A stretch of 64,000 nt of DNA from Anaeroplasmataceae bacterium (GCA_020025015.1 JAHHSV010000001.1:43909-107908), one strand, 5' to 3'. Positions 53,127 to 63,908 are shown, counted from the first letter of the stretch. Notes: generated by a model from the sequence alone, not told the origin. Program-made: numbers and translations.

Positions 53127-53468
53127 ATGGAAACTAAAGCAATTGCAAAAAATGTTAGAATTACTCCTCGTAAGGCTCGTCTTGTCGTTGATTTAATCCG
53201 TAACAAGAACGTTATGGAAGCTAATGCTATTTTAAAATTAACAAATAAGCAAGCTTGCGAAGCAGTAATCAAAGTTTTAAATTCAGCTGTTGCTAATGCT
53301 GAGGCAAACAACGGTATGGATAGAAACAATTTATATGTTAAGACCGCTTATGTTAACGATGGTTTACGTTTAAAGAGAATGTTACCTCGTGCTAAGGGTC
53401 GTGGTGATGTAATCATTAAAAGATCTTGCAACATTACAATCGTAGTTGCAGATAGAGAAAGTAAGTAA
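53127..53468 (+). CDS. rplV: 50S ribosomal protein L22
   Basis: 113 residues from the ATG after TAGGAGG. A longer in-frame start at 53076 overlaps rpsS and is not family-like. The signature [15 protein letters not shown] is at the N-terminus, and the macrolide-tunnel loop includes [14 protein letters not shown]. Confidence 0.97.
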   Translation: METKAIAKNVRITPRKARLVVDLIRNKNVMEANAILKLTNKQACEAVIKVLNSAVANAEANNGMDRNNLYVKTAYVNDGLRLKRMLPRAKGRGDVIIKRSCNITIVVADRESK

Positions 53469-53482
53469 GGAGGATATAACAC

Positions 53483-54250
53483 ATGGGTCAAAAAGTAAGT
53501 CCTGTCGGATTACGTGTTGGTATCAACCGTGACTGGGATTCAGCATGGTATGCTGATAAAACTAAAGTTGCTGACTTATTATTAGAAGATATCCGCATTC
53601 GTGAATATTTAGAGGAATATTATAAGAAAGCTCAAATCTCACGCGTTATCATCGAACGCTTAAAGGGTGTTGGTAAGGATCATAAGGATCGTATCAAAAT
53701 CACTTTACATACAGCTAGACCAGGTTCAGTAATCGGTCGTGAAGCTGAAACTAAAAATGCAGTAGTTAAAGAATTAGAATTCAGAACAAAGAAGGAAATT
53801 ATCTTAAATGTAGTTGAAATCAAGCGTCCTGAATTAGATGCTACTATCGTTGCAAAGCAAATTGCAGAGCAATTAGAGGCACGTGCTTCTTTCCGTCGTG
53901 TACAAAAGATGGCAATCCAACGTGCTTTAAAGGCTGGCGCAAAGGGTGTTAAAACTTCAATTTCTGGTCGTTTAGCTGGTGCTGAAATGGCTCGTAGCGA
54001 AGGTTACCTAGAAGGTCAAGTACCTTTACATACTCTTCGTGCAGACATCGACTATGCAGTAGCTGAAGCCTTAACAACTTATGGTAAATTAGGTGTTAAG
54101 GTTTGGATCTACAAGGGCGAAATTCTAGGAATTAAGCCTCGTCAAGTTGAAGACCGTCGTGCTAGAAAGCCACGTACTGATAATAAAACAAATAATCAAA
54201 GACGTGCTCCTAGACAAAATGGAGAAAACTCTAAAGGAGGTAAGCAATAA
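53483..54250 (+). CDS. rpsC: 30S ribosomal protein S3
   Basis: 255 residues. [14 protein letters not shown] leads, the KH domain holds [11 protein letters not shown], and the C-terminal domain has [23 protein letters not shown] basic tail of about 30 residues rich in Asn, Arg and Lys extends past the fold. It ends in the TAATG overlap with rplP. Confidence 0.97.
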   Translation: MGQKVSPVGLRVGINRDWDSAWYADKTKVADLLLEDIRIREYLEEYYKKAQISRVIIERLKGVGKDHKDRIKITLHTARPGSVIGREAETKNAVVKELEFRTKKEIILNVVEIKRPELDATIVAKQIAEQLEARASFRRVQKMAIQRALKAGAKGVKTSISGRLAGAEMARSEGYLEGQVPLHTLRADIDYAVAEALTTYGKLGVKVWIYKGEILGIKPRQVEDRRARKPRTDNKTNNQRRAPRQNGENSKGGKQ

Positions 54251-54669
54251 TGTTAATACCTAAGAGAGTTAAATACCGTCGTCCTCACCGTGTATACTAT
54301 AGCGGTAAGGCTAAGGGTGGTACTGAATTAGCTTTTGGTTCATTCGGTTTACGTGCCTTAGAAGGTTGCTGGTTAACTAATAACCAAATCGAAGCTGGTC
54401 GTATCGCGATCACACGTTATATGAATCGTCAAGGTAAAGTATGGATTAAGGTTTATCCACATTTATCTAAATCTCATAAGCCTCTAGAGGTTCGTATGGG
54501 TTCAGGTAAGGGTGCTCCTGATTCATGGGTAGCAGTAGTTAAGACAGGCGTTATCTTATATGAAGTAGATGGCGTATCTGAAGAAGTAGCACGTGAAGCA
54601 CTTCGTTTAGCTTCTCATAAATTACCTTGCAAGACAAAATTTATTAAAAGAGAGGGTAATGAGCAATAA
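54250..54669 (+). CDS. rplP: 50S ribosomal protein L16
   Basis: 139 residues. [21 protein letters not shown] and [17 protein letters not shown] are standard L16 signatures. It organises the A-site and inter-subunit region. Overlaps the rpsC stop and the rpmC start by 1 bp each. Confidence 0.97.
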   Translation: MLIPKRVKYRRPHRVYYSGKAKGGTELAFGSFGLRALEGCWLTNNQIEAGRIAITRYMNRQGKVWIKVYPHLSKSHKPLEVRMGSGKGAPDSWVAVVKTGVILYEVDGVSEEVAREALRLASHKLPCKTKFIKREGNEQ

Positions 54670-54875
54670 TGATGAAAGCAAGTGAAATCCGTAGCTTATC
54701 AGTAGAACAAATTAATAGTAAAATTGCTGATTTAAAAGAAGAATTATTCAACTTAAGATTCCAAGCTGCATTAGGTACTGCTGAGAATCCTTCTAAGATG
54801 AATGAAATTAAAAGAACTATCGCTCGTATGAAGACTGTTTTAACAGAAAAGCAAAATGCGAGCAAAGTAGAGTAG
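54669..54875 (+). CDS. rpmC: 50S ribosomal protein L29
   Basis: 68 residues. [28 protein letters not shown] is shortened in homologues only at the ends; it forms two helices at the tunnel exit. Two adjacent ATG codons (54669, 54672) could both start it. Confidence 0.95.
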   Translation: MMKASEIRSLSVEQINSKIADLKEELFNLRFQAALGTAENPSKMNEIKRTIARMKTVLTEKQNASKVE

Positions 54876-54888
54876 GAGGACAACATAT

Positions 54889-55149
54889 ATGGAACATAAT
54901 AGTCGTAGAGTTTTTACAGGAACTGTAGTTTCAGATAAGATGGATAAGACAATTGTTGTAGCTGTTGAGACAATTAGTACTCATAGAATCTACAAGAAGC
55001 GTATTACAAAAACATCTAAATTTCATGTTCATGATGAAAACAATAGTGCTAAGGTTGGCGATGTTGTTCGCTTCATGGAAACAAGACCACTTTCAGCAAC
55101 TAAGCATTACTGTTTAGTTGAAGTGGTTAAGACTAAAGAAACAATTTAG
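54889..55149 (+). CDS. rpsQ: 30S ribosomal protein S17
   Basis: 86 residues. The OB-fold motifs [16 protein letters not shown] and [23 protein letters not shown] are typical. Ribosome site AGGAGG is followed by 9 bases to ATG. Confidence 0.97.
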   Translation: MEHNSRRVFTGTVVSDKMDKTIVVAVETISTHRIYKKRITKTSKFHVHDENNSAKVGDVVRFMETRPLSATKHYCLVEVVKTKETI

Positions 55150-55170
55150 TTTTCGGAAGGAGAAGCACTA

Positions 55171-55539
55171 ATGGTTCAACAAGAAACAAGACTTGCTGTA
55201 GCTGACAATAGCGGCGCACGTGAGTTATTAATTATTAAAGTATTAGGCGGAGCCCTACACCGCTATGCTAACGTTGGTGATATTGTAGTTTGTACAGTTA
55301 AAGAAGCATCATCTAATGGCGCAGTTAAGAAGGGTGACGTTGTTAAGGCTGTTATCGTACGTAGTAAACGTGGTTTAAGACGTAACGATGGTTCATACAT
55401 TAAGTTTGACGAAAATGCAGCAGTTATCGTTCGTGAGGATGGCACTCCTCGTGGAACTCGTATTTTTGGCCCTGTTGCTAGAGAGTTACGTGATAAAGGT
55501 TATATGAAGATCGTATCTTTAGCACCAGAAGTACTATAA
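55171..55539 (+). CDS. rplN: 50S ribosomal protein L14
   Basis: 122 residues, the standard length. [21 protein letters not shown] and the end [19 protein letters not shown] are conserved. It faces the subunit interface and bridges to 16S rRNA. Confidence 0.98.
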   Translation: MVQQETRLAVADNSGARELLIIKVLGGALHRYANVGDIVVCTVKEASSNGAVKKGDVVKAVIVRSKRGLRRNDGSYIKFDENAAVIVREDGTPRGTRIFGPVARELRDKGYMKIVSLAPEVL

Positions 55540-55555
55540 GGAGGTCTAACGAAAT

Positions 55556-55906
55556 ATGCAAATTAAAGTTAATGACACAGTTGTAGTAATCGCTGGTAAA
55601 GATAAATTTACTACTGACAAAAAAGGTAAAAAATTACCTAAGACTGGTAAGGTTCTTAAGGTTTATCCTAAAACAAATAGAGTATTAGTTGAAGGCGTAA
55701 ACATCATAAAGAAACATCAAAAGCCAACTCAACAAAATGAAACTGGTTCTATCATTGAGAAGGAAGCTCCTATTGCAGCTTCTAATGTAATGTTATTAGA
55801 TCCAAAGGTTAACAAGCCTACTCGTGTATCAATTGTTGAGAAAGAAGTTAAAGGCAAAGTTCAAAAAATCAGAGTTTCTAAAAAATCTGGTTATGAGTTC
55901 AATTAA
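55556..55906 (+). CDS. rplX: 50S ribosomal protein L24
   Basis: 116 residues. The KOW motif ([21 protein letters not shown]) and [20 protein letters not shown] are recognisable. It is somewhat longer than the usual 100-105, with an extra C-terminal stretch ([19 protein letters not shown]). Confidence 0.96.
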   Translation: MQIKVNDTVVVIAGKDKFTTDKKGKKLPKTGKVLKVYPKTNRVLVEGVNIIKKHQKPTQQNETGSIIEKEAPIAASNVMLLDPKVNKPTRVSIVEKEVKGKVQKIRVSKKSGYEFN

Positions 55907-55931
55907 TTCTTTAGAGAGGAGGTAAGTTGAT

Positions 55932-56471
55932 ATGAATCGTTTACAAGAAAAATATCAAACTTCTGTGAGAACAGAATTAGCAAATAAATTCCAATATAAA
56001 TCATGTATGGAAATTCCAAGATTAGAAAAAATCGTTATTAATATGGGTTGTGGTGACGCTGTTGCTAACTCAAAGGTATTAGATGACGCAGTTGAGGAAT
56101 TAACATTATTAGCTGGTCAACGTCCAGTTATCACAAAGGCAAAGAAGTCAATTGCTAACTTTAAGTTACGTGAGGGTATGCCAATTGGTTGCAAGGTAAC
56201 TTTAAGAGGTCAAAGAATGTATGAATTCTTAGATAAGCTAATTGCAATTGCTTTACCACGTGTACGTGATTTCCATGGTATTAATGGTAATGCTTTCGAT
56301 GGTCGCGGTAATTATACTTTAGGTATCAAGGAACAATTAATTTTCCCTGAAATTAATTTTGATAAGGTTAAGAAGGTTCGTGGTATGGATATTGTTATCG
56401 TAACTACAGCTAAGAGCGATGAAGAAGGACGTACTCTATTACAATTAATGGGTATGCCTTTCAGAAAGTAG
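55932..56471 (+). CDS. rplE: 50S ribosomal protein L5
   Basis: 179 residues. [18 protein letters not shown] and [23 protein letters not shown] are typical. It binds 5S rRNA with L18 and contacts the P-site tRNA. Confidence 0.97.
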   Translation: MNRLQEKYQTSVRTELANKFQYKSCMEIPRLEKIVINMGCGDAVANSKVLDDAVEELTLLAGQRPVITKAKKSIANFKLREGMPIGCKVTLRGQRMYEFLDKLIAIALPRVRDFHGINGNAFDGRGNYTLGIKEQLIFPEINFDKVKKVRGMDIVIVTTAKSDEEGRTLLQLMGMPFRK

Positions 56472-56484
56472 AAAGGAAATAATA

Positions 56485-56670
56485 ATGGCAAAAACATCTT
56501 TGGTTGTAAAAAATCATAAAAAACCTAAATATAGCGCTCGTGAATATACACGTTGTGAGCGTTGTGGTCGTCCACATGCAGTTATCGGTAAGTTCAAGCT
56601 TTGTCGTGTTTGCTTCCGTGAATTAGCATATAAGGGCCAAATTCCTGGCGTTAAAAAAGCCAGCTGGTAA
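56485..56670 (+). CDS. rpsZ: 30S ribosomal protein S14, zinc-binding type Z
   Basis: 61 residues. The four zinc Cys are in CERCGRPH and LCRVC, marking the short, zinc-containing form common in Bacilli; C-terminal [11 protein letters not shown] is standard. Confidence 0.96.
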   Translation: MAKTSLVVKNHKKPKYSAREYTRCERCGRPHAVIGKFKLCRVCFRELAYKGQIPGVKKASW

Positions 56671-56695
56671 TTATTCCATAAGGAGGAAAAGTATT

Positions 56696-57085
56696 ATGAC
56701 AGATCCAATTGCAGATATGTTAACTCGCATTCGTAATGCAAAGGTTATGCATCATGAAACAGTAACAATGCCTACTTCTAAATTAAAAACTTCAGTTTTA
56801 GAGGTTTTAAAGAATGAAGGATTTATTGTTGACTACACTGTATCAGAGGATGTTAAGAGTGTTACTACTGTAACTTTAAAATATACTTCAAATAACGAAA
56901 GTGTTATTAAAGGTTTAAAATGTGTTTCTAAACCAGGCTTAAAGGTACATGCTTCTTGCGAAGAATTACCAAAGGTATTAAATGGTTTAGGTATTGCTAT
57001 CATTTCAACTTCTAAGGGAGTTATGACTGATAAGCAAGCACGTAAGTTAAATATCGGTGGCGAAGTTTTAGCTTACGTTTGGTAA
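56696..57085 (+). CDS. rpsH: 30S ribosomal protein S8
   Basis: 129 residues. [13 protein letters not shown] starts it, and [33 protein letters not shown] ends it in the usual manner (the latter spans the RNA-binding region). In E. coli S8 represses the spc operon. Confidence 0.97.
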   Translation: MTDPIADMLTRIRNAKVMHHETVTMPTSKLKTSVLEVLKNEGFIVDYTVSEDVKSVTTVTLKYTSNNESVIKGLKCVSKPGLKVHASCEELPKVLNGLGIAIISTSKGVMTDKQARKLNIGGEVLAYVW

Positions 57086-57106
57086 TAAATTAGGAGGAAA
57101 ATTAAA

Positions 57107-57646
57107 ATGTCACGTATTGGAAATAAGCCAATTTTACTTCCTGCAGACGTAACTGTAACAGTTAACAATCATACTGTTTCAGCTAAAGGTCCTAAGGGAG
57201 AGTTGAGTTTTGATTTCGACAACAGCTTAGAAATCGTTGTTGAAGAAAAAGAAGTTTTAGTTAAACGCCCAAGTGATTCAAAGTGGGAGAAGACTATTCA
57301 TGGTACTACTCGTGCTTTAGTACACAACATGATCGTTGGTGTATCTCAAGGCTTCACTAAGACTCTAGAAATTAACGGTGTAGGTTACCGTGCTGCCCTT
57401 CAAGGTAAGCAATTAATCGTAAATGCTGGTTATTCACACACTTGCGATTTTGATATTCCAGAAGGTTTAACAGTTGAATTACCTAAGAACACTATTATTA
57501 AAATTTCAGGTATTGACAAGCAATTAGTTGGTCAATTCGCTGCTGAAGTTCGTGAGTGTCGTAAACCAGAACCTTATAAAGGTAAGGGTATTAAATATTC
57601 TGATGAACATGTTCGTCGTAAGGAAGGAAAAACTGCTAAGAAGTAG
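57107..57646 (+). CDS. rplF: 50S ribosomal protein L6
   Basis: 179 residues. SRIGNKPILLPADV and the C-terminal signature KPEPYKGKGIKYSDEHVRRKEGK are conserved. It lies near the factor-binding site. Spacing of 21 bp from rpsH. Confidence 0.97.
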   Translation: MSRIGNKPILLPADVTVTVNNHTVSAKGPKGELSFDFDNSLEIVVEEKEVLVKRPSDSKWEKTIHGTTRALVHNMIVGVSQGFTKTLEINGVGYRAALQGKQLIVNAGYSHTCDFDIPEGLTVELPKNTIIKISGIDKQLVGQFAAEVRECRKPEPYKGKGIKYSDEHVRRKEGKTAKK

Positions 57647-57664
57647 TAGGAAGGGGTACTAGAT

Positions 57665-58024
57665 ATGATTAATAAAATTTCTAAAAATGTAAGTCGTCAA
57701 AAGAGACATTTAGTAATTCGTAAAAGAGTAATTGGTACTGCTTTAAGACCACGTCTAAATGTTTTCCGTTCTAACAAACAAATCTATGTACAATTAATTG
57801 ATGATGAAGCAGGTAAGACATTATGTGCAGCATCAAGCAAGGAAATTAAGGAATTAGCTAACGGTGGTAATATTGAAGCTGCTGTTAAGGTTGGTGAATT
57901 AATTGCTAAGCGTGCATTAGATTTAAAGATTTCAAAAGTTGTATTCGACCGTGGCGGTTATTTATATCATGGTCGTGTAAAAGCATTAGCTGATGCTGCT
58001 AGAGCAGCTGGCTTAGAATTCTAA
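57665..58024 (+). CDS. rplR: 50S ribosomal protein L18
   Basis: 119 residues. [25 protein letters not shown] and [26 protein letters not shown] are standard; it binds 5S rRNA, the substrate of the RNase M5 encoded at 26.5 kb. Confidence 0.97.
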   Translation: MINKISKNVSRQKRHLVIRKRVIGTALRPRLNVFRSNKQIYVQLIDDEAGKTLCAASSKEIKELANGGNIEAAVKVGELIAKRALDLKISKVVFDRGGYLYHGRVKALADAARAAGLEF

Positions 58025-58039
58025 AGGAGGAAGAACTTT

Positions 58040-58549
58040 ATGCGTCAAGAAAACGAAGTAAAAGACGTACAACCTGAATTAGAAGAACGTGTTGTTGCGA
58101 TTAACCGTGTAACAAAGGTTGTAAAGGGTGGTAGAACATTACGTTTCGCAGCTCTAGTAGTTGTTGGTGACCGTAATGGTAACGTTGGATTCGGTACTGG
58201 TAAAGCATCTGAAGTACCTGATGCAATTAAGAAAGCCATCGAATCAGCAAAGAAGAATATTTTCCATGTACATACAGTAAATTCAACTATTCCTCATGAT
58301 ATTACTGGTGTATACGGTGGTGGCCGTGTTGTTTTAAGACCTGCAGCTCCAGGTACCGGTGTTATCGCTGGTGGTCCAGTTCGTGCGGTTGTTGAATTAG
58401 CTGGTATTACTGATATTCTTTCTAAATCTTTAGGTTCTGCAACACCAATTAACGTTGTAAGAGCTACTTGCGAAGGTTTAAAAAATTTAGATACTGTAGA
58501 AGCTGTTGCTGCTCGTCGTGGTAAAACAGTGGAAGAAATTTTGGGGTAA
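58040..58549 (+). CDS. rpsE: 30S ribosomal protein S5
   Basis: 169 residues. [22 protein letters not shown] is the dsRBD-like part; [19 protein letters not shown] and [13 protein letters not shown] are the C-terminal motifs. It affects decoding accuracy. Confidence 0.97.
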   Translation: MRQENEVKDVQPELEERVVAINRVTKVVKGGRTLRFAALVVVGDRNGNVGFGTGKASEVPDAIKKAIESAKKNIFHVHTVNSTIPHDITGVYGGGRVVLRPAAPGTGVIAGGPVRAVVELAGITDILSKSLGSATPINVVRATCEGLKNLDTVEAVAARRGKTVEEILG

Positions 58550-58554
58550 TTGAT

Positions 58555-58728
58555 ATGTATAAGATCACATTAGTTAAAAGTTTAATTGGTCGTAAGCCTA
58601 ATCAAGTTGCAACTGCAAAAGCTCTTGGCTTAACTAAAATCGGCCAAACAGTAGTTAAAGAGGAAAATGAAGCCATTAAAGGCATGATTGTTACCATTAA
58701 TCATTTGGTACAAGTTGAAGTTAAATAA
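58555..58728 (+). CDS. rpmD: 50S ribosomal protein L30
   Basis: 57 residues, short but typical: [25 protein letters not shown], then a [14 protein letters not shown] segment. It begins five bases after the rpsE stop. It is easily missed because of its length. Confidence 0.95.
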   Translation: MYKITLVKSLIGRKPNQVATAKALGLTKIGQTVVKEENEAIKGMIVTINHLVQVEVK

Positions 58729-58745
58729 TTAAGGAGGTGCCTAGT

Positions 58746-59183
58746 ATGTTAAATGAATTAAGTCCTGTTCAAGGAGCTAGACATGCAAAGAAGCGTGTAG
58801 GTCGTGGAACTGGTAGTGGATTAGGCAAGACTTCAGGTAGAGGTCAAAAGGGTCAAGGTTCACGTTCTGGCGGCGGTGTTCGTCCAGTATTCGAAGGTGG
58901 TCAGATGCCATTATTCCAACGTATACCTAAGCGTGGTTTCCACAATGTAAACCGTAAGGAGTATGCAGTTGTTAATGTTGAGTCTTTAAATATTTTTGAA
59001 GATGGTCAAATCGTTGATGAGGTAGCATTAATCCAAGCAGGTTTAGTAGGTAAGGTTAACGATGGTATTAAGATCTTAGGTGATGGCGCCTTAGAAAAGA
59101 AGTTAACTGTAAAAGCTCATAAGTTCTCAGCTAAGGCTGAAGAAGCTATAAAACAAGCTGGTGGAACTGTTGAGGTGATGTAA
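58746..59183 (+). CDS. rplO: 50S ribosomal protein L15
   Basis: 145 residues from the ATG after AAGGAGGT; the GTG three codons before lies within that ribosome site. [22 protein letters not shown] is the standard N-terminal extension, and [22 protein letters not shown] the C-terminus. Confidence 0.97.
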   Translation: MLNELSPVQGARHAKKRVGRGTGSGLGKTSGRGQKGQGSRSGGGVRPVFEGGQMPLFQRIPKRGFHNVNRKEYAVVNVESLNIFEDGQIVDEVALIQAGLVGKVNDGIKILGDGALEKKLTVKAHKFSAKAEEAIKQAGGTVEVM

Positions 59184-59184
59184 A

Positions 59185-60492
59185 TTGTTAACTAAACTAA
59201 AGAAGATTTTAAGTAATCGCGAAATTGTTTTAAAGATAATTTTTACATTCTTAATTCTTTTGGTATTTAAGATTGGTACATATATTCCTATTCCAATGGT
59301 AGATACATTAGCTATCCGTGCGGAAATTGCGAATAATAGTTTCTTAACCGTTTTAAATGCATTTAGTGGTGGCGGTTTATCTAATTTTAGTATTCTAGCA
59401 TTAGGTATCAGTCCATATATAACATCATCAATCATTATCCAAATGCTTCAACTTGTAATTCCTAAGCTAAAAGAGTGGAGTGAGCAAGGTGAGGTTGGTA
59501 AACAAAAATTAAATCGTGCTACTAGATATACATCTATTGCTTTAGCATTAGTTCAAGGTTTAGCCCTATTATATGGTTTAGGTGCAAGACCTGAAAATAT
59601 TCTAGTTCACGATGCATTAAAGTATAACAATTTATATTGGTTATTCTATTTATATATGGCAGTAGTAATTACAGCTGGTTCATGTTTTACAATGTGGTTA
59701 GCTGACCTAATTACTCGCCATGGTATCGGTAATGGTTCATCAATGATTATCTCTGCAGGTATCATTTCAACTGTTCCATCAATGTTCAGTACATTATGGA
59801 CAAAGTATATTGCCGGTGGTCAAGCTAATGCAGCAAACATCACTCTATATATTACTGTTATCGTACTATATATACTTATGATTTTTGCGGTAGTTTTCTT
59901 TGAAGGTGCTCAAAGAAAGATACCTGTTCAATATGCAAATAGAGCTCAAAATGGTAATAGTGATATTCCTATTAAGCTTAACAGTGCGAGTGTAATTCCT
60001 GTAATTTTCGCTAGTACATTGCTATCAATACCTCTAACAATTACTGGTATGCTTGGACAAAATACATCAGCTGCTGGTATGTGGGTTGAGCAAATCTTCT
60101 CATATCAAAAGCCAGTTGGTATTGCACTATACATTTTACTTATTTTCTTTTTCTCATTCTTCTATTCTTTCATGACAGTTGATCCTGAAAAGATTAGTGA
60201 GAACCTAGATAAGCAGGGAGCATACATTCCTGGTTATAGAAGAGGAGAGGAAACTAAGAATCAATTAGCTAGAATGTTATTTAGAACAACCTTAATTGGT
60301 GCAACCTATTTAACAGTTTTAGCTTTAGTACCAATCATTGTTTCTAAGTCTTTCGGATTTACTCCTCAAGAGGCTTCAGTAATTACAATTGGTGGTACAT
60401 CTTTAATTATCGTAGTTGGTGTTGCAATTGAAACTGCAAAGCAGATTGAAACAGCATCAGAAACTAAAGAATATAAAGGTTTCTTGGAATAG
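59185..60492 (+). CDS. secY: Protein translocase subunit SecY
   Basis: 435 residues with ten TM helices. A TTG start follows GAGGTGATG, 1 bp after the rplO stop. The plug region FSGGGLSNFSILALGISPYITSSII, the loop GIGNGSSMII and the C-terminal RPGxxT-like segment IPGYRRGEETKNQLA are present. It forms the channel for secreted and membrane proteins, including the extracytosolic Rnf and ApbE domains. Confidence 0.97.
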   Translation: MLTKLKKILSNREIVLKIIFTFLILLVFKIGTYIPIPMVDTLAIRAEIANNSFLTVLNAFSGGGLSNFSILALGISPYITSSIIIQMLQLVIPKLKEWSEQGEVGKQKLNRATRYTSIALALVQGLALLYGLGARPENILVHDALKYNNLYWLFYLYMAVVITAGSCFTMWLADLITRHGIGNGSSMIISAGIISTVPSMFSTLWTKYIAGGQANAANITLYITVIVLYILMIFAVVFFEGAQRKIPVQYANRAQNGNSDIPIKLNSASVIPVIFASTLLSIPLTITGMLGQNTSAAGMWVEQIFSYQKPVGIALYILLIFFFSFFYSFMTVDPEKISENLDKQGAYIPGYRRGEETKNQLARMLFRTTLIGATYLTVLALVPIIVSKSFGFTPQEASVITIGGTSLIIVVGVAIETAKQIETASETKEYKGFLE

Positions 60493-60504
60493 AAGGTGGA
60501 CTAT

Positions 60505-61149
60505 ATGAAGCTATTAATTATGGGTCGTCCTGGCGCTGGAAAGGGAACTCAAGCTGCAAAAATAAAAGAATATTATAATATCCCTCATATTTCTACAGGT
60601 GATATGTTTAGACAAGCTATTAAAAAACAAACAAAGCTTGGTTTAACTGCACAAGAATATATGAACAAGGGATTATTCGTTCCAGATGAACTTACAATTG
60701 GAATTGTTAAGGAAAGACTTAGCGAGCCAGATTGTAAGGAGGGATTCTTACTAGATGGTTTCCCTCGTAACCTAGTACAGGCTAAAGAATTAGACAAGAT
60801 TCTAGAGGAAGCAGGCATTAAGCTTGATGGAGTTCTAGACATCAATGTTGATGGACAGATCTTAATTGATAGAATGGTCGGCCGCAGGGTTTGTAAATCT
60901 TGTGGTGCTTCATTCCACATATTATATAATAAACCAAAGGTAGAAGGAGTTTGTGATAATTGTGGAGGTGCGTTAATTCAACGTGCTGATGATACATTAG
61001 AAACAGCTCAAAATCGTCTAAAGGTATACGACGATAACACTGCTCCACTTTTAGAGTACTATAGAGAAAAGGATTTACTATTAAGTGTTAATGGTAATCA
61101 AGAGGTATCTAAGGTATTCGAAGATATTAAAGAGGTTTTAAGTAAGTAA
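60505..61149 (+). CDS. adk: Adenylate kinase
   Basis: 214 residues from the ATG after GAAGGTGG; a GTG three codons earlier is the ribosome site itself. P-loop GRPGAGKGTQA, HISTGDMFRQA, LLDGFPRN and DDN-LxxYxxx are intact. The LID carries four Cys (CKSCG and CDNCG) for zinc, as in Gram-positives. In most Firmicutes map follows, but here it does not. Confidence 0.97.
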   Translation: MKLLIMGRPGAGKGTQAAKIKEYYNIPHISTGDMFRQAIKKQTKLGLTAQEYMNKGLFVPDELTIGIVKERLSEPDCKEGFLLDGFPRNLVQAKELDKILEEAGIKLDGVLDINVDGQILIDRMVGRRVCKSCGASFHILYNKPKVEGVCDNCGGALIQRADDTLETAQNRLKVYDDNTAPLLEYYREKDLLLSVNGNQEVSKVFEDIKEVLSK

Positions 61150-61159
61150 GTTTGTCTGT

Positions 61160-61325
61160 TAGTTTTGTTTCTTAGTTATGGTCGCACATTAAAACTAAGA
61201 AACGAGATGAAACAGTTTACCGTCATTCTCCGGAATGACGGAGGACATTGCTTATATTAAAAATCGTTTTGTTGCTCATTATTTGGTGGTAGGTAATGAG
61301 AATAGATTTACCACAAGGAAACTAT
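61160..61325 (+). promoter_or_regulatory. Structured leader RNA before infA, with possible pseudoknot
   Basis: The 187-bp adk-infA gap holds three hairpins in a row. The first is an 11-bp stem (61167-61177 with 61193-61203). The second is a 9-bp stem with a UNCG-type loop (61220-61228, loop TCCG, 61233-61241). The third is a 7-bp stem CTCATTA/TAATGAG (61275-61281 with 61294-61300). In the loop of the third, GTGGTA (61286-61291) can pair with TACCAC (61309-61314), an H-type pseudoknot ending about ten bases before the ribosome site AGGAGG. No map coding sequence is present. I do not recognise a known riboswitch or leader class. Confidence 0.55.
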
Positions 61326-61336
61326 AGGAGGATCAA

Positions 61337-61558
61337 ATGGCAAAAAAGGATGATGTCATTGAGCTTGAAGGTCAAGTATTAGAAATATTACCAAATACAA
61401 AGTTTATAGTTAAATTAGAAAACGACCATCAGGTTTTAGCCCACGTTTCTGGTAAAATCCGCATGCATAACATACGCATTTTACCAGGCGATAAAGTAAC
61501 TGTTGAATTATCAACATATGATTTAACACGTGGAAGAATCACTTATAGACATAAGTAA
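61337..61558 (+). CDS. infA: Translation initiation factor IF-1
   Basis: 73 residues, the usual length. [21 protein letters not shown] and RIMHNIRI-type OB-fold strands, ending GRITYRHK. It occupies the A site during initiation. It follows the structured leader and is the first gene of the alpha-type segment. Confidence 0.97.
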   Translation: MAKKDDVIELEGQVLEILPNTKFIVKLENDHQVLAHVSGKIRMHNIRILPGDKVTVELSTYDLTRGRITYRHK

Positions 61559-61577
61559 AAATAGCGGAGGTAGAAAG

Positions 61578-61691
61578 ATGAAAGTTAGACCATCAGTTAA
61601 ACCCATGTGCGACAAATGCAAGGTAATCAAGCGTAAAGGACGCGTAATGGTTATTTGCGAAAATCCAAAACATAAACAAAGACAAGGATAG
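61578..61691 (+). CDS. rpmJ: 50S ribosomal protein L36
   Basis: 37 residues: [15 protein letters not shown] and [16 protein letters not shown]. Zinc ligands Cys11, Cys14, Cys27 and His32 are all present, so it is the zinc-binding form. Ribosome site GGAGG. Confidence 0.96.
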   Translation: MKVRPSVKPMCDKCKVIKRKGRVMVICENPKHKQRQG

Positions 61692-61710
61692 AATTTAAGG
61701 AGGCACAATT

Positions 61711-62082
61711 ATGGCACGTATTGTAGGTGTAGATATTCCAAATGATAAGCGTGTTGTGAATTCATTACAATATATTTATGGTATTGGACCAACATTAGCT
61801 TCAAAAATTTTAAAAGACGCAAACGTTGATGAAAACAAGAGAGTTAAGGACTTAACAGAGGATGAATTAACTCGTATTCGTCATGAAATTGCAAAACCTG
61901 AATATAAGGTAGAAGGCGATCTTCGTCGTGAAGTAAACTTAAACATTAAGCGATTAATGGAAATCGGTTGTTACCGTGGTATTCGTCATCGTAAGGGCTT
62001 ACCAGTTCGTGGACAAAATACTCGTAATAACGCGCGTACTCGTAAGGGTCCAGCACGTACTATCGCTAATAAGAAGAAGTAA
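61711..62082 (+). CDS. rpsM: 30S ribosomal protein S13
   Basis: 123 residues. [18 protein letters not shown] and [12 protein letters not shown] start it; [24 protein letters not shown] ends in the basic tail that reaches the P-site tRNA. Confidence 0.97.
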   Translation: MARIVGVDIPNDKRVVNSLQYIYGIGPTLASKILKDANVDENKRVKDLTEDELTRIRHEIAKPEYKVEGDLRREVNLNIKRLMEIGCYRGIRHRKGLPVRGQNTRNNARTRKGPARTIANKKK

Positions 62083-62097
62083 GGAGGATAACGTATT

Positions 62098-62481
62098 ATG
62101 GCACGTAAAGTTACAAAACGTCGTATTAAAAGAAACTGCCCAGTTGGTGTAGCTCATATTCATACAACGTTCAATAATACAATTGTTACAATTACAGATC
62201 CAGCTGGAAATGTAATTTCTTGGAGTAGCGCTGGTGCTTTAGGTTTCAAAGGTAGCCGTAAGTCAACAGCATTTGCTGCTCAATCAGCATCAGAAGCTGC
62301 TGCTAAGTCAGCATTAGATCAAGGTGTAGTTAAGGTTGAGGTTGCTGTTAAGGGACCAGGCCAAGGACGTGATGCAGCTATCCGTTCATTAGAGGTTGCC
62401 GGTTTAGAAATCACAGCAATTAGAGATTGTACTCCAGTTCCACATAATGGATGCCGTCCACCTAAACGTCCTCGTGGATAA
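62098..62481 (+). CDS. rpsK: 30S ribosomal protein S11
   Basis: 127 residues. [17 protein letters not shown] and the C-terminal [16 protein letters not shown] are standard. It is part of the platform near the E site. Confidence 0.97.
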   Translation: MARKVTKRRIKRNCPVGVAHIHTTFNNTIVTITDPAGNVISWSSAGALGFKGSRKSTAFAAQSASEAAAKSALDQGVVKVEVAVKGPGQGRDAAIRSLEVAGLEITAIRDCTPVPHNGCRPPKRPRG

Positions 62482-62525
62482 TAAGTATTTTTTTTAATAT
62501 AGAATTCATAAGAGGGAGGTTCATC

Positions 62526-63479
62526 ATGAAGGAACTAAAATTTGAAAAACCTAAAACTAAGGTTGAGGAAATTGCTCAACAAGGAAATTATGGCAAGTTT
62601 GTAATTTCACCACTTGAAAGAGGCTTCGGTATTACTCTTGGTAATGCTTTAAGAAGAACTTTATTATCTTCATTACCTGGTACTGCTTTCGTTAGTACAA
62701 GAATTGAAGGCGTTCAACATGAATTCCAAAATTTAGATGGTGTTGTTGAAGATATTATCACAGTTATTCTAAACTTAAAGCGTGTTATTTTAAAAACTGA
62801 GAGCTTAGATCCAAACTTTGAAACAACTTTAGAAATTAATAAGGGTGAAGGCGAAGTTACAGCAGGAGATATAATCCATGATTTAGATGTTACTATCGTA
62901 AATCCTGATCAACACATTGCAACAGTATCTGCAGGTGGAAGCTTAAATATGTTCTTAAAGGTTCGTCGTGGCGTTGGTTACGTAAGTGCTGATAAGAATA
63001 AGCAATATGTAAATGAGGAAGGCACAATTGCTATTGACTCAATTTACACTCCAATTAAGAATGTTTCATTTGATGTTGAGAAAACTCGTGTTGACAACGA
63101 TGCAAGCTTTGATAAGCTTACTATCGAGGTTACAACAAATGGTTCAATTGCTGCAAGTGAGGCTCTAGCAATCGCATCTAAGATGATGATTGAGCACTTA
63201 CAGGTAGTAGTTGAATTAAGTGAAGCTGCTAGTAAAACAGATTATATGGTTGAAACAGAAGCTGACACTAAGAATTCTAAATTAGAGAAGACTATCGAAG
63301 ATTTAGATTTATCAGTTCGTTCTTATAACTGTTTAAGAAGAGCTTTATTAAATACAGTTGCTGATTTAACATCAAAGACTGAAGAAGATATGATGAAGGT
63401 TCGTAATTTAGGCCGTAAATCATTAAAAGAAATCAAAGAGAAATTAGAGTCATTAGGCTTAAGTTTCCGTAAAGATTAA
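62526..63479 (+). CDS. rpoA: DNA-directed RNA polymerase alpha subunit
   Basis: 317 residues. The N-terminal domain has [31 protein letters not shown] for dimer formation; a linker at about 230-245 leads to the C-terminal domain with [11 protein letters not shown] and [16 protein letters not shown], which binds UP elements and activators. Together with RpoE it adds two polymerase subunits to the window. Confidence 0.98.
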   Translation: MKELKFEKPKTKVEEIAQQGNYGKFVISPLERGFGITLGNALRRTLLSSLPGTAFVSTRIEGVQHEFQNLDGVVEDIITVILNLKRVILKTESLDPNFETTLEINKGEGEVTAGDIIHDLDVTIVNPDQHIATVSAGGSLNMFLKVRRGVGYVSADKNKQYVNEEGTIAIDSIYTPIKNVSFDVEKTRVDNDASFDKLTIEVTTNGSIAASEALAIASKMMIEHLQVVVELSEAASKTDYMVETEADTKNSKLEKTIEDLDLSVRSYNCLRRALLNTVADLTSKTEEDMMKVRNLGRKSLKEIKEKLESLGLSFRKD

Positions 63480-63496
63480 TAAGGAGGATAATAACT

Positions 63497-63856
63497 ATGT
63501 CTTATTCTAGACTACGCCGTAATTCAGCTCAAAGAAAAGCTTTACTTCGTGATTTAGTTACTGACTTAATTTTAAATGGTCGTATCGAGACTACTGAAAC
63601 TAAAGCAAAGGAATTAAAGAGATTAGCTGACAAGATGGTAACATTAGGTAAAACTAATACTTTACATAGCCGTCGTCAAGCTGCAGCTTTAATCCGTTTT
63701 GAGAAGGATGATGAAGGCAAATTTGCTATTCAAAAATTATTCGAAGAAATCGCTCCAAAGTTTGCTAGCCGCAATGGTGGTTACACAAGAGTAATCAAGA
63801 CTGGTTTCCGTCGTGGAGATGCAGCACCTATGGCTATTATCGAGTGGGTTGAATAA
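63497..63856 (+). CDS. rplQ: 50S ribosomal protein L17
   Basis: 119 residues. [21 protein letters not shown] and the end [17 protein letters not shown] are typical. It is the last gene of the ribosomal cluster, followed by a strong terminator. Confidence 0.97.
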   Translation: MSYSRLRRNSAQRKALLRDLVTDLILNGRIETTETKAKELKRLADKMVTLGKTNTLHSRRQAAALIRFEKDDEGKFAIQKLFEEIAPKFASRNGGYTRVIKTGFRRGDAAPMAIIEWVE

Positions 63857-63873
63857 TAAATAAATTATAAATT

Positions 63874-63905
63874 AGAGAGAGCGTAGGCTCTCTCTTTTAT
63901 TTTTA
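63874..63905 (+). terminator. Terminator of the ribosomal cluster
   Basis: A perfect 9-bp stem AGAGAGAGC/GCTCTCTCT with loop GTAG (63874-63895), followed by TTTATTTTT. Confidence 0.9.
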
Positions 63906-63908
63906 CAC

